The notes under the pieces were generated by a model that saw nothing but the letters and a program-made list of their open reading frames with translations, did no database searches and was not told the DNA's origin. Both the position numbers and the translations under genes were made by a program. Shown piece after piece: positions 17,392-26,917 of a stretch of 64,000 nucleotides of DNA. Every line of letters begins with the position of its first letter. Within the stretch, counting starts at the first letter, position 1. The stretch comes from an uncultured Alteromonadaceae bacterium (GTDB taxonomy: Bacteria; Pseudomonadota; Gammaproteobacteria; Enterobacterales; Alteromonadaceae), in the NCBI GenBank assembly GCA_913056495.1, contig CAJXMO010000001.1, positions 186,001 through 250,000 of the forward strand. The letters run 5' to 3'.

Positions 17392-18435
17392 ATGAAAAAA
17401 TCAGGCTTTAGGCTCAGCCAAATCAATCAGCAAAGATGGCAAAAATTTAAACATAACCGCAAAAGTTATTGGTCACTTTGGTTGTTTGGATTTTTATTTA
17501 GTATTTGTTTATTTGCTGAAATCGTGGCAAATGATAAACCTGTATTAATTCAGTTTAATGATGAGTTTTATTTCCCGCTGATGATCGAGTATTCAGAAAC
17601 TGATTTTGGCGGAGAGTTTGATTTAGCGGCAGATTACCGTGACCCTTATATGGCTGAAATTATTGAAGCCGATGGCTGGATGATCTGGCCAATAATTCCC
17701 TATAGTTATTCAACTATCAATTACGATTTACCGACGCCAGCACCTAGTGCGCCTACTGCGGAAAACTGGCTGGGAACAGACGATAAAGGCCGCGATGTGC
17801 TGGCCCTGGTGATATACGGGTTTAGACTCAGCGTTTTATTTGGGTTTGCGGTAACCATTATCTCTGCTGTGATTGGTGTAACACTGGGCGCGGTACAAGG
17901 CTTTTATGGCGGGTGGGTTGATCTTGGACTGCAACGCTTTATGGAAGTCTGGGGTGGCTTACCTCAGTTGTTTATGTTGATTATTCTGGTGAATTTTATA
18001 ACGCCGAATGTTGCCTGGCTGGTGCTGATCACAACTTTGTTCGGCTGGATGGGGTTTGTTGGTGTGGTTAGAGCAGAGTTTTTACGAAGCCGGAATTTTG
18101 AATATGTTATCGCCGCAAAAGCCATGGGCATGTCAGATTCGCGTCTGATGTTTAAACATATTTTACCTAATGCCATGGTGGCGACTATGGCGACTATGCC
18201 ATTTGTTTTATCTGGCTCAGTCACTATTCTAACGTCACTCGACTTTTTAGGTTTTGGTCTGCCGCCAGGCTCTCCGTCATTGGGTGAATTACTGGCTCAG
18301 GGCAAATCAAATATTCAGGCTCCCTGGCTGGGGTTAACTGCATTTGTTTCACTCGGCGTCATCCTGATGTTGTTGGTTTTCATCGGTGAAGGCGTACGAG
18401 ACGCCTTTGATCCCAGAAGCAGCTTAAAAAGGTAA
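17392..18435 (+). CDS. yejE: Peptide ABC transporter permease, YejE type
   Basis: This 347-residue inner-membrane permease starts with a basic segment, RWQKFKHNRKSYWSLWLFGFLF, then a periplasmic part with FPLMIEYSETDFGGEFDLAADY, which is typical of YejE. The core has WLGTDDKGRDVLALVIYGFR, and the ATPase-contact loop is VIAAKAMGMSDSRLMFKHILPNA. It ends GEGVRDAFDPR, as in OppC/DppC. It works with YejB to carry peptides inward and is translated in series with the neighbouring yej genes. Confidence 0.95.
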   Translation: MKKSGFRLSQINQQRWQKFKHNRKSYWSLWLFGFLFSICLFAEIVANDKPVLIQFNDEFYFPLMIEYSETDFGGEFDLAADYRDPYMAEIIEADGWMIWPIIPYSYSTINYDLPTPAPSAPTAENWLGTDDKGRDVLALVIYGFRLSVLFGFAVTIISAVIGVTLGAVQGFYGGWVDLGLQRFMEVWGGLPQLFMLIILVNFITPNVAWLVLITTLFGWMGFVGVVRAEFLRSRNFEYVIAAKAMGMSDSRLMFKHILPNAMVATMATMPFVLSGSVTILTSLDFLGFGLPPGSPSLGELLAQGKSNIQAPWLGLTAFVSLGVILMLLVFIGEGVRDAFDPRSSLKR

Positions 18436-18438
18436 AAA

Positions 18439-20022
18439 ATGACAGCGATAGTTGAAATTAAAGATTTAAGCATTGCTTTTAATCAATCCCAGCCTGTGGT
18501 GCACAATGTTTCTTTGAGCATAAATGCAGGTGAAACTCTGGCTTTGGTCGGCGAAAGTGGCAGTGGCAAATCTGTGACTTCTATGTCGATATTAAGATTA
18601 TTAAATGAGCCTCCTGTTAGTTACCCGTCTGGCGATATTTTGTTATCCGGCCAGTCTGTACTAAAAGCGAGTCAAAGCCAGCTAAGGCATTGGCGTGGTA
18701 ATAAAGTTGGGGTTATTTTTCAAGAGCCTATGATGTCGCTCAACCCACTGCATACCATAGAGAAACAACTGGGTGAAACTTTATTAATACATCAGGGCTT
18801 ACCTGCAAAACACAGTAGAACTAAAATTATAGACTGGCTCAATAAAGTTGGTATTCGTAATGCGCAGAAGCGATTAAATGACTATCCTCACCAGTTTTCC
18901 GGTGGGGAAAAGCAGCGCATTATGATTGCGATGGCACTGATTAATGAACCCGAATTGCTTATCGCTGATGAGCCGACAACCGCGCTGGATGTGACCGTTC
19001 AAGCGCAAATTCTGGATTTAATTAAGCAGCTCCAACAAGAGCTGAATATGGCTGTGCTGTTTATTAGCCATGATTTAACGGTCGTTCGCCAGTTAGCTGA
19101 CAGAGTCGCTGTGATGGAGCAGGGCAAGCTGGTTGAAGTGGAAACCAGTGAACTTTTATTTGAGCGGCCGCAACACCCCTATACGCAAAAGTTAATTAAT
19201 GTCGAACCAGAGGACCGTTTTTGTCATTCAGATCAAAATGCTGCTACCTTGCTGACGGTAAAACAGCTCAAAGTCTGGTTTCCAATTGAACGCGGAATTT
19301 TTCGACGTACAGTGGGCCATGTAAAAGCGGTCGATGGTATCAGTTTTTCGATTAAACAAGGCAGCGCATTAGCGGTTGTAGGAGAAAGCGGCAGTGGTAA
19401 AACTACGCTCTCGAAAGCCTTATTGAGACTGATCGACAGTGAAGGTGAATTTAATTTTTCCGGGCATACCATTAATCAATTAAAAAAACACGAACTCACC
19501 AAAATACGCCGAGATATGCAGTTTGTTTTTCAGGATCCCTTCGGTAGTTTAAGTCCTCGTATGCTGGTCAGTGAAATCATAGGTGAAGGACTGGAAATTA
19601 ATCAAATTGGTTTGCCGCAAGCGCGTGAGCAAATGATTATTGACGCAATGAAAACGGTTGAGCTGGACCCGGCTATTCGCCATCGCTATCCCCATGAGTT
19701 TTCAGGTGGTCAGCGACAACGTATTGCATTGGCTCGTGCTTTGGTGATGAAACCTAAGTTTATTATTCTGGATGAACCCACTTCATCGCTCGATCGAACG
19801 GTTCAGTTTCAGGTACTTAAATTGCTGAAAAAATTACAAAAGACGCATCATCTGACTTATTTGTTTATCAGCCACGATTTAAAGGTTGTGAAGGCGCTAT
19901 GCGAAGAGGTTGTTGTTATGAAAGCTGGAAAAATAGTTGAGCAGGGCAGCTGCGAGCAGGTATTTAGTGCGCCACAACAGGAATATACTAAAAATTTAAT
20001 TAAAACTGCGTTTGTTGCTTGA
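18439..20022 (+). CDS. yejF: Peptide ABC transporter ATPase (fused tandem), YejF type
   Basis: This 527-residue cytoplasmic protein has two complete ABC cassettes in one chain, as YejF does. The first has Walker A GESGSGKS near residue 37, signature [15 protein letters not shown] and Walker [13 protein letters not shown]. The second has GESGSGKT, signature [15 protein letters not shown] and [12 protein letters not shown]. It powers the YejBE channel. It begins 3 bp after yejE. The stop at 20022 lies 46 bp before pabA, which has its own start context. Confidence 0.96.
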   Translation: MTAIVEIKDLSIAFNQSQPVVHNVSLSINAGETLALVGESGSGKSVTSMSILRLLNEPPVSYPSGDILLSGQSVLKASQSQLRHWRGNKVGVIFQEPMMSLNPLHTIEKQLGETLLIHQGLPAKHSRTKIIDWLNKVGIRNAQKRLNDYPHQFSGGEKQRIMIAMALINEPELLIADEPTTALDVTVQAQILDLIKQLQQELNMAVLFISHDLTVVRQLADRVAVMEQGKLVEVETSELLFERPQHPYTQKLINVEPEDRFCHSDQNAATLLTVKQLKVWFPIERGIFRRTVGHVKAVDGISFSIKQGSALAVVGESGSGKTTLSKALLRLIDSEGEFNFSGHTINQLKKHELTKIRRDMQFVFQDPFGSLSPRMLVSEIIGEGLEINQIGLPQAREQMIIDAMKTVELDPAIRHRYPHEFSGGQRQRIALARALVMKPKFIILDEPTSSLDRTVQFQVLKLLKKLQKTHHLTYLFISHDLKVVKALCEEVVVMKAGKIVEQGSCEQVFSAPQQEYTKNLIKTAFVA

Positions 20023-20068
20023 TATACTAGCGGGCTTTCAAGCGCCACTCTTTAGCGGATTAAACTCA

Positions 20069-20641
20069 ATGCTGTTGTTAATCGATAATTATGACTCTTT
20101 TACCTACAATTTGGCTCATTATTTTGAGGAGCTGGATATCAAAGTAAAAGTGGTACGAAATGATGCAATCAGCATAGAAGAGATAGAGCGTTTGAAACCG
20201 ACTCATATTTGTATTTCACCCGGTCCCTGCACACCCAATGAGTCAGGCATTTCGTTAAAAGTGATAGAGCATTTCACCGGAAAGCTGCCGATTTTGGGCG
20301 TTTGTTTAGGACATCAGTGTATTGCTCAAGTTTTTGGCGCACAAGTCGTTAAAGCAAATAAGGTGATGCATGGTAAAACTTCACTGGTTGAACATAACAG
20401 TGGTGGTCTGTTCAAACAGATAGACAGGGACTTTTTGGTCACTCGTTATCATTCACTGATGGTCGCAGAAGATACATTACCCAGTTTTTTAAAACCAACA
20501 GCTTGGGTTAATGAGTTACAAGGCCGTGTAATTATGGGCATTGAGCATATTCAATACCCTGTATTTGGTGTCCAGTTTCATCCGGAGTCTGTGATGTCTG
20601 AATATGGACATCAAATACTGAGAAATTTTTTAAATGCCTAA
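20069..20641 (+). CDS. pabA: Glutamine amidotransferase subunit of 4-amino-4-deoxychorismate (or anthranilate) synthase
   Basis: This 190-residue class I glutamine amidotransferase supplies ammonia to the PabB/TrpE partner for folate or tryptophan synthesis. Catalytic Cys79 lies in [12 protein letters not shown], at the same number as E. coli PabA, and the His/Glu pair is in [16 protein letters not shown] 20069 ([14 protein letters not shown]) is the family's usual start. The gene is alone, without trpE or trp genes nearby, which favours the PabA role or a shared amphibolic subunit. Confidence 0.92.
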   Translation: MLLLIDNYDSFTYNLAHYFEELDIKVKVVRNDAISIEEIERLKPTHICISPGPCTPNESGISLKVIEHFTGKLPILGVCLGHQCIAQVFGAQVVKANKVMHGKTSLVEHNSGGLFKQIDRDFLVTRYHSLMVAEDTLPSFLKPTAWVNELQGRVIMGIEHIQYPVFGVQFHPESVMSEYGHQILRNFLNA

Positions 20642-20709
20642 TTCTTTGCTAGGCTTAATTCCTGAAAATACAAAGGATTAATAATTCCATTTATTGTTAG
20701 CGGTATTGA

Positions 20710-21885
20710 ATGACTCAACAGACCTATTCTGATTTATTACATATGAGATTTCATGACTTATTGATTAGTTATGATTTCGCACGCTCGCATAATGGAATGG
20801 AGCCGGTTTCGGATGAAATTTTTGAAGCCGATCCGGATCATGAACGAAAACTGCTTGCCATAGAACAACAGGCAAAATCGAAAAGGGTTCATGAAGAGGC
20901 AAATAAAAAAGCGAATAAAGAAATGCAATCGGTTGAACTCAATCAGCAAGTTTCGGATCTCGTGTTAGAGCAACTTAATGATGTTGATTTTATCTTTAAC
21001 GAAATTTTGCAAATTCAGGATGCGATTCCAGCTATTTTAGATATTTTATCGGTTCGAGCAGCATCAATAGGCCGGATTGAACCTTTGGTTTCCAGTATGG
21101 CCTGGTTGGCACAGGATATGATTAAATTTGTTAATCTGCCGATATATCGCAAGCAAGCTGAAGGGGAAAAACCCATTCGCGTAGATCGCTGTAAAACGGC
21201 GCTGGGTTATATTGGTATTGATAATTTAAAGTTGGTAGTGCCAAGTTTTGCTTTGCGTAAATGGATCCCACATAGCACAGAACCTTTCAGACTGATGAAG
21301 CGTAAATTGTGGGAATCCTCGCTTGGAACGGGTATTGCCTGCCGTCGTTTAGCTATTTTGAACGACCAGGACCCGGCAGTCGCTTTTGCACTTGGGGTAT
21401 TTCATGATTTAGGCAAATCAGCGATTGTTCGATTATATTTGAGAACCTTTGATAACGAATGGAAACGTCAGTTAAAGCTAGCCCGGGATCAGCGCCAAAA
21501 AGAGTTGCATGATGCTTTGGTTGATTTAGAGCCCGAGCCGCAAACACTTAGGGATTTAATGTTTGAGCATTCAGCAGAGCTGAGTTATAAACTGCTTGAT
21601 AAATTTAATATGAAGCGTCTGAATTTATCTGAGCCCTTAAGGGTTTATTTATCAGGCGATTATGCATATTCTGACACCTTTGGTCGGAGAAATGCTGAAT
21701 TAGCGAAAGTGCTTAACAAAGGTGTTTGTTATGCCAGGTACAAAAGTTTGCAGCGTCATGGATTAATTGCCAAACACGAAGCTAAAATCTTTTTTAAAGA
21801 AAATAAACTGACGGGCGCAGAAATTAAAGAGTTAAATAAGTTGAGTCTGGTCCGGCTGAACCTAAGACTGGTACAGCAAGACTGA
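20710..21885 (+). CDS. HDOD-domain protein
   Basis: This 391-residue cytoplasmic protein has a charged N-terminal helix with lysine/glutamate-rich coil (LAIEQQAKSKRVHEEANKKANKEM) and a central HDOD domain, an HD-related fold lacking enzymatic certainty. FALGVFHDLGKSAIVRLYL carries the HD pair, and IPAILDILSVRAASIGRIEPLVSSMAWLAQDM the front of the domain. HDOD proteins usually act in signalling networks, often with c-di-GMP proteins, and few have known activity. The gene is single, convergent with mutH, with no operon partner. Confidence 0.8.
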   Translation: MTQQTYSDLLHMRFHDLLISYDFARSHNGMEPVSDEIFEADPDHERKLLAIEQQAKSKRVHEEANKKANKEMQSVELNQQVSDLVLEQLNDVDFIFNEILQIQDAIPAILDILSVRAASIGRIEPLVSSMAWLAQDMIKFVNLPIYRKQAEGEKPIRVDRCKTALGYIGIDNLKLVVPSFALRKWIPHSTEPFRLMKRKLWESSLGTGIACRRLAILNDQDPAVAFALGVFHDLGKSAIVRLYLRTFDNEWKRQLKLARDQRQKELHDALVDLEPEPQTLRDLMFEHSAELSYKLLDKFNMKRLNLSEPLRVYLSGDYAYSDTFGRRNAELAKVLNKGVCYARYKSLQRHGLIAKHEAKIFFKENKLTGAEIKELNKLSLVRLNLRLVQQD

Positions 21886-21937
21886 ACTAATACAACTGGG
21901 TTTAGCAAGTTAGCAATATACACTTTTATTGAACACC

Positions 21938-22609
21938 TCAAATCATATTTAAAATTTGTTTGGTAAAATTTTTTTTCAGATAAAAACCGCGCGGTAAAGT
22001 CTCAATTAACTCACCAGATTCCCCTATACCAGTGGTTTTTACCCGGCTGTTGGCTGCTTTCGGTCGAATCTGCAGGTACTCACCGGTTTTAGCCGTAATT
22101 TGATTCACCTTACCCAGTACAATCATATCCATTAATTCTTCCCAATCGGCTTGCAATGCCGCATCTTGCTCAGGATTTGGTGACCAGAGAATAGGATAGC
22201 CGATTAAGCGTTGCGCAACCGGAATATCGCGTTCGGCTAAAACCGGTATCCAGAGCACTCGGTTTAATTTTATTCTGACCGGGCTCGTCATCCAGGTTTG
22301 GCCCGAGCAACCGGTTAAAGGCGCAACACACACATAGGTGGTTTCAAGTGGTTGGCCGTTTCGGTCTACCGGAATCGTTTTGAGCTCTATCCCTAAAAAT
22401 TCAAAGTCAGGCACGGGTTTTGAACCCGCTGTTGCACCTAAATGCCATTCCAGTAACTGACCTGTCCAACCTTTATCCCGGGTTAAGTTTTCAGGTACTG
22501 AAACACCGGCAATTTCAGCTAGCTGAGTCAGGTTTAAACCGGCAATTTGCATTGCTTTTTCAATCAGTTCTGATTCTGTGTGCGGGGCGTTTTGAGCTTC
22601 CAGTTTCAT
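21938..22609 (-). CDS. mutH: DNA mismatch repair endonuclease MutH
   Basis: This 223-residue endonuclease nicks the unmethylated strand at hemimethylated GATC during mismatch repair. The active-site region shows [26 protein letters not shown], including the D..ExK nuclease motif, with the flanking [13 protein letters not shown] and [16 protein letters not shown] of MutH. Its presence implies Dam methylation and places the organism in the enterobacterial-vibrio-alteromonad line. It follows rlmA by 30 bp on the same strand, so the two probably share a transcript. Confidence 0.95.
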   Translation of the reverse strand: MKLEAQNAPHTESELIEKAMQIAGLNLTQLAEIAGVSVPENLTRDKGWTGQLLEWHLGATAGSKPVPDFEFLGIELKTIPVDRNGQPLETTYVCVAPLTGCSGQTWMTSPVRIKLNRVLWIPVLAERDIPVAQRLIGYPILWSPNPEQDAALQADWEELMDMIVLGKVNQITAKTGEYLQIRPKAANSRVKTTGIGESGELIETLPRGFYLKKNFTKQILNMI

Positions 22610-22639
22610 AATTTATCTGTTTATTATGTTTTTGTTGGC

Positions 22640-23500
22640 TTATAGATTTTGTGCGTCTTTGTTTAATACCCTGAAATTAACATCGACACTCAGTTCAAGC
22701 TGTTCAAGTTCTGCCAGTTGTTGTTTTTTCTCTGCTGAGGCTTTATGAATATGCGGTGTCATTAAGAGTAAGTTAGCCAGTGCGGTTTTATCCAGTGTCA
22801 CCTTGTACTGAATTGAAGACTCTTCTGTCCAGCTAAAACCAGATTCGGCAGCTTCAGGGTAGGGGTTTTGCCGGTAAGGTTTGAGGTTTGGGTAAATAAG
22901 TTTACGTAATTCAATTAAATGCTGTTCACCACTTTCTACCAGAATCAGTTTGCCATCGGGCTTTAATTTTTTAGTAAACTCTTCAAACACCGGAAAACCA
23001 AATGCACAATAGATAATATCTAAACTGCTATCGGCAATTGGTACCGAACGGTTTGACGCGACCAGATAATGACTCTTTTTATCGGATTTAGCCGCAGCCT
23101 GAATGGCAAATTTTGCAATATCTAATCCAAAACAATGTGCAATTCTCTGATTTTCAGTTAGTTTCTGATTAAGCCTATTTAAATAATAACCTTCACCACA
23201 ACCAGCATCCAATATCGTATTTGTTTGCTTGTGATCAATTATGATCTGATTCAGTTGTTCACTAATTGCCTGATATGCCCCTGTGGCTAAAAAGTTGCGT
23301 CTTGCCTGCACCATTTCTTTGGTATCACCCGGTGATTTTGAACGTTTATGTTGTACGGGTAATAAATTGACGTAACCCTGACGGGCAATATCATACTGAT
23401 GCTTGTGCTCACATTGCCAGCTATTGCCATTGAGGCGCAATTGGCATTGATCGAGTGGACAGATTAATAATTGGGCTGATTCAGACACGGTTTTCTTCAT
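22640..23500 (-). CDS. rlmA: 23S rRNA (guanine-N1)-methyltransferase RlmA
   Basis: This 286-residue SAM-dependent enzyme methylates G745 of 23S rRNA. The N-terminal zinc site is seen in LLICPLDQCQL and WQCEHKHQYDIARQGYVNLL. The SAM-binding motif is ILDAGCGEGYYLNRLN, and DIIYCAFGFPVFEEF the post-I region. The N-terminal block SPGDTKEMVQARRNFLATGAY is diagnostic of RlmA. The gene is the upstream member of a pair with mutH. Confidence 0.93.
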   Translation of the reverse strand: MKKTVSESAQLLICPLDQCQLRLNGNSWQCEHKHQYDIARQGYVNLLPVQHKRSKSPGDTKEMVQARRNFLATGAYQAISEQLNQIIIDHKQTNTILDAGCGEGYYLNRLNQKLTENQRIAHCFGLDIAKFAIQAAAKSDKKSHYLVASNRSVPIADSSLDIIYCAFGFPVFEEFTKKLKPDGKLILVESGEQHLIELRKLIYPNLKPYRQNPYPEAAESGFSWTEESSIQYKVTLDKTALANLLLMTPHIHKASAEKKQQLAELEQLELSVDVNFRVLNKDAQNL

Positions 23501-23769
23501 AATGATTAGAGATTCTCTATTCTATCATCGTCAGCAAAGAAGCAAAACCTGATCGATTTTGGCAGCTTAAAGATCGACTTTGGTGGTAAATAGAACAGTT
23601 TGGTTGAAAAGTGTACAAAGATTTACTTTAATTTTACTTTTTATTTAATTAATACTTGATTTGTTTGCTGCAATGCATATCTTGGATCCTACTTACAAAC
23701 TGATTCGGCCTGAAGCAGTTTGAATTAAGATAAGCAAATACAGAATATAATTACATCCGGAGAACCCAA

Positions 23770-24489
23770 ATGTTCAAAAAATTGGTTCCAATTAACTCAA
23801 GCACACATAAAGAGTTAAAGTTAAAGCGCGTACCGAATTACAATTTCGCAAAAAATGTTCATGTTGCTCCTTTATTAGCACACGAATTTCCACAAGCTTC
23901 ATCAAGTTTCCCAATCATTTTTCATAAAAATGAAGAGTCAGGTGAATATCACCCATTAGCTCTGTTAGGTTTGAAAAAAGAAGAAAACCTGATTATTCAA
24001 AACGGTCACTGGACAGCTACTTATGTACCGGCTGCAATTCGTCGTTATCCTTTTGCTGCAGCATCAGTGAATGGCAATGATGAAAACATGGTTGTGTGTT
24101 TAGACGAAGACGCTGAAATGTTCAATAAAGAAGAAGGTGAATCTTTATTTAACGAAGATGGCAGCGAAAGCAAAATTCTTGAACAGGTTAAAGAGTTTAT
24201 GAACTCTTTCCTAGAGCGTGAAGCGGCAAGCCGTGCTTTTGTTAAGTTTATCTCTGAAAAAGAGTTATTGGTTCCAAGAACCGTTGGTTACACTAAAGCT
24301 GATGGCGAGCGTGTAAACATAGGTAGCTTCTTTGCATTTGATGAAGAAAAGTTCAATCAGTTATCTGATGAAGATTTTCTAGAGATGCGTAAACGCGGTT
24401 ATTTAGGCGTGTGTTATGCAATCTTAACGTCAATGCAGCAAATGGATACTTTATTCCGTCTGCAACAACAAGCTGCAAACGCTGCTTAA
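23770..24489 (+). CDS. SapC-family protein
   Basis: This 239-residue soluble protein starts MFKKLVPINSSTHKELKLKR and shows the SapC-family core FPIIFHKNEESGEYHPLALLGL, followed by YVPAAIRRYPFA. It is not an ABC permease despite the name; SapC-family proteins were described next to a surface-layer gene in Campylobacter, and their biochemical function is unknown. The gene has a GGAGA ribosome site 5 bp upstream and a strong terminator downstream, so it is expressed alone. Confidence 0.85.
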   Translation: MFKKLVPINSSTHKELKLKRVPNYNFAKNVHVAPLLAHEFPQASSSFPIIFHKNEESGEYHPLALLGLKKEENLIIQNGHWTATYVPAAIRRYPFAAASVNGNDENMVVCLDEDAEMFNKEEGESLFNEDGSESKILEQVKEFMNSFLEREAASRAFVKFISEKELLVPRTVGYTKADGERVNIGSFFAFDEEKFNQLSDEDFLEMRKRGYLGVCYAILTSMQQMDTLFRLQQQAANAA

Positions 24490-24511
24490 ATATCGTTGAC
24501 ATTAAGCGATT

Positions 24512-24542
24512 AAAAAAGCGATGCTATAGGCATCGCTTTTTT
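24512..24542 (+). terminator. Terminator of the SapC-family gene
   Basis: AAAAAAGCGATGC (24512-24524), loop TATAG, GCATCGC and six T's (24530-24542). It covers an upstream TTG of the next frame, supporting the later start of the SprT-like gene. Confidence 0.93.
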
Positions 24543-24558
24543 GTTTTTAACTACTTTC

Positions 24559-25104
24559 ATGCCCGACATTTCAGAAAAACAACAAAAGATCAGAGATCTT
24601 TTTATCGAACTAAAACAAGCCTACCAGACAGACTATCCCGATTTAGCATCCTATCAGCTTAAATTTAGCCAGACTAAAACTGTGCTGGGTAGTTGCCACT
24701 ATAAAAAGCGTCTGATTTCTATTTCTTTGTCAATTCTTAAACAAAACCCGGTTGAACTCCAGCTCGATACGCTTAAACACGAATTTGCACATGCGCTGGC
24801 GTTTATGCATGGAGAGCGGGGACATGGCAGAGTATGGAAAGCTTGGGCTGTTAAATTGGGCGCTACGCCTAAGAGCCGAAGTCATAAACCGGTTCGAACA
24901 GAATACAAATATCAGTTAATACGAAAACAGGGTGAACGGATTGAGCCTTTGGCACGTAAGTATCATAGAAAAGTGAATTTAAAGAATCGATATCTGGGCG
25001 GAGATAAATCCAGCTTAAACCAGTTATATTTAATCTCGGTTGAAGAACTAGAAGCTTATCAGGCGGGTCATTTGCATCTAGCTCAGTTGAATTTTTTACA
25101 ATAA
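24559..25104 (+). CDS. SprT-like zinc metalloprotease-family protein
   Basis: This 181-residue cytoplasmic protein has an HEXXH zinc site (LKHEFAHAL, His74, Glu75, His78) and a third ligand region GERGHGRVWKAWAVKLG. The arrangement is that of the SprT/Spartan family, whose eukaryotic relatives cleave DNA-protein crosslinks. The usual C-terminal zinc-ribbon cysteines are absent; the region reads EYKYQLIRKQGERIEPLARKY. ATG 24559 is used because the upstream TTG (24541) lies in the preceding terminator. The role in bacteria is not established. Confidence 0.82.
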   Translation: MPDISEKQQKIRDLFIELKQAYQTDYPDLASYQLKFSQTKTVLGSCHYKKRLISISLSILKQNPVELQLDTLKHEFAHALAFMHGERGHGRVWKAWAVKLGATPKSRSHKPVRTEYKYQLIRKQGERIEPLARKYHRKVNLKNRYLGGDKSSLNQLYLISVEELEAYQAGHLHLAQLNFLQ

Positions 25105-25289
25105 GTAGTTGAACTTAACTGAGTCAACATTAGTTCAATAGGCTTTTAGAGCTGTTTCGATTGGCTTAACCAAACAATGGTTTCCATTAAAACCTGCTAG
25201 CTAGCTTATTTAAAACAAGGGCTTGGACCGCCTATTGGGGATAAAAACTTATATCGTATTAACCTTACGTTATTAACTTGGTTATAAAT
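25105..25289. other. Non-coding stretch upstream of the metK operator
   Basis: Together with the operator and leader this makes 391 bp without a gene between the SprT-like gene and metK. TTGAACT and its inverted copy AGTTCAA near 25109-25140 might end the sprT-like transcript. I see no ORF or RNA gene. Confidence 0.5.
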
Positions 25290-25345
25290 AGAAGTTTAGA
25301 CGTCTAGACGTAAAGACTTGCAAAAAAATAAATAATCACTACACT
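25290..25345 (+). promoter_or_regulatory. MetJ operator and promoter of metK
   Basis: Four contiguous 8-mers match the met box: AGAAGTTT (25290-25297), AGACGTCT (25298-25305, perfect), AGACGTAA (25306-25313) and AGACTTGC (25314-25321). Immediately overlapping is a promoter, TTGCAA (25318-25323), 16 bp, TACACT (25340-25345). MetJ bound with S-adenosylmethionine would block the -35, closing a feedback loop because MetK makes that co-repressor. The predicted leader is about 145 nt. Confidence 0.9.
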
Positions 25346-25495
25346 TAGCGACAATTTCGCAATCGCGATAAATAATGATCTCCACCTAAGCAAATGTACC
25401 TTAAATTTTATAGGTTTCGTATTGGTTTGAATACGGTCTTGTATTTGGTTGAATGAGATTGAACTTATAATTTTGTGTTGATAGGAGTCATGCTC

Positions 25496-26647
25496 ATGGC
25501 TAAACATGTATTCACTTCTGAATCCGTTTCAGAAGGTCATCCGGATAAAATTGCTGATCAAATCTCTGATGCGGTATTAGATGCTATTCTGGCGCAAGAT
25601 CCACATGCGCGTGTTGCCTGCGAAACCTATGTAAAAACCGGTATGGTAATGGTGGGAGGCGAAGTAACCACCTCAGCTTGGGTTGATATCGAAGAGCTTA
25701 CCCGTAAAACCGTTCGTGAAATTGGTTATACACACTCTGATATGGGTTTTGATGCTGACTCTTGTGCGATTTTAAACACAATTGGCAAGCAATCCCCTGA
25801 CATTAATCAAGGGGTAGATCGTGCTCGTCCTGAAGAGCAAGGAGCCGGCGACCAAGGATTAATGTTTGGTTATGCCAGTAATGAAACAGATGTTTTAATG
25901 CCTGCGCCTATTACTTATTCTCACCGTTTGGTTAAACGTCAGGCCGAAGTCCGTAAAAACGGAACTTTGCCATGGTTACGCCCGGATGCTAAAAGTCAGG
26001 TGACTTTTGCTTATGAAAATGGCAAACCTGTCGGTGTGGATGCGGTTGTATTATCAACTCAGCATTGTGACAGCATTTCTACAGAAGCTTTACGCGAAGC
26101 TGTGATGGAAGAAATTATTAAGCCTGTATTGCCCTCTGAGTGGTTGTCAGCTAGTACTAAATTTTTTATTAATCCAACGGGCCGTTTCGTAATCGGTGGC
26201 CCTATGGGTGACTGTGGTTTAACCGGCCGCAAAATTATTGTCGATACATACGGTGGTATGGCGCGACACGGCGGCGGCGCTTTCTCTGGTAAAGATCCAT
26301 CAAAAGTTGACCGCAGTGCAGCATATGCAGGCCGGTATGTGGCTAAAAACATAGTTGCAGCCGGGTTGGCGGAACGCTGTGAAATTCAAGTTTCTTATGC
26401 GATTGGTGTTGCTGAGCCAACGTCTATCAGTATTGATACTTTTGGAACCGGTAAGGTCGAGGAGGCCCGTTTAGTCGATTTAGTGCGTGAGCATTTTGAC
26501 TTACGTCCTTATGGCTTAATTAAGATGCTTGACTTAGAGCGTCCTATTTATCAACCTACAGCCGCTTACGGTCACTTTGGTCGTGAAGATTTCCCTTGGG
26601 AAAAAACAGATAAAGCGGAAGCATTAAAATCGGCAGCGGGTTTTTAA
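25496..26647 (+). CDS. metK: S-adenosylmethionine synthetase
   Basis: This 383-residue enzyme makes S-adenosylmethionine from methionine and ATP. Signatures are [20 protein letters not shown], the [12 protein letters not shown] motif (ATP site), [16 protein letters not shown] and the P-loop-like [19 protein letters not shown]. Of three in-frame starts, ATG 25496 fits best: AGGAG at 25483-25487 is eight bases away, whereas ATG 25490 would be only two bases from it. It is regulated by the met-box array and closed by a terminator. Confidence 0.98.
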   Translation: MAKHVFTSESVSEGHPDKIADQISDAVLDAILAQDPHARVACETYVKTGMVMVGGEVTTSAWVDIEELTRKTVREIGYTHSDMGFDADSCAILNTIGKQSPDINQGVDRARPEEQGAGDQGLMFGYASNETDVLMPAPITYSHRLVKRQAEVRKNGTLPWLRPDAKSQVTFAYENGKPVGVDAVVLSTQHCDSISTEALREAVMEEIIKPVLPSEWLSASTKFFINPTGRFVIGGPMGDCGLTGRKIIVDTYGGMARHGGGAFSGKDPSKVDRSAAYAGRYVAKNIVAAGLAERCEIQVSYAIGVAEPTSISIDTFGTGKVEEARLVDLVREHFDLRPYGLIKMLDLERPIYQPTAAYGHFGREDFPWEKTDKAEALKSAAGF

Positions 26648-26666
26648 CTGAGTTGCAAATAAGATT

Positions 26667-26692
26667 AAAAAGGCCACATACGTGGCCTTTTT
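26667..26692 (+). terminator. Terminator of metK
   Basis: AAAAAGGCCAC (26667-26677), loop ATAC, GTGGCCTTTTT (26682-26692). Confidence 0.92.
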
Positions 26693-26917
26693 GCTTTGTG
26701 GGGGTTGAATCTGTTGATTTGCAATAGCGTGTATTTTTTTACACAGCGCGCCCGTTTACCGCTCTTATTTTAGAACTTTCTGCACGTTCGCCGTCAAAAC
26801 CTTATTTTTTCGGTTTTTAAACGCAAAATATTAATGACAGCTGGATGAAATAATTGTTATCTTAATTGTCTTTAATCATCCTGCTTGCGTTTGTTTTGTT
26901 GAGGTTATTTAACTTAT

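Noticed and set aside
25346..25495. SAM riboswitch in the metK leader
   Set aside because: No recognisable SAM-riboswitch stems; control is explained by the met boxes.
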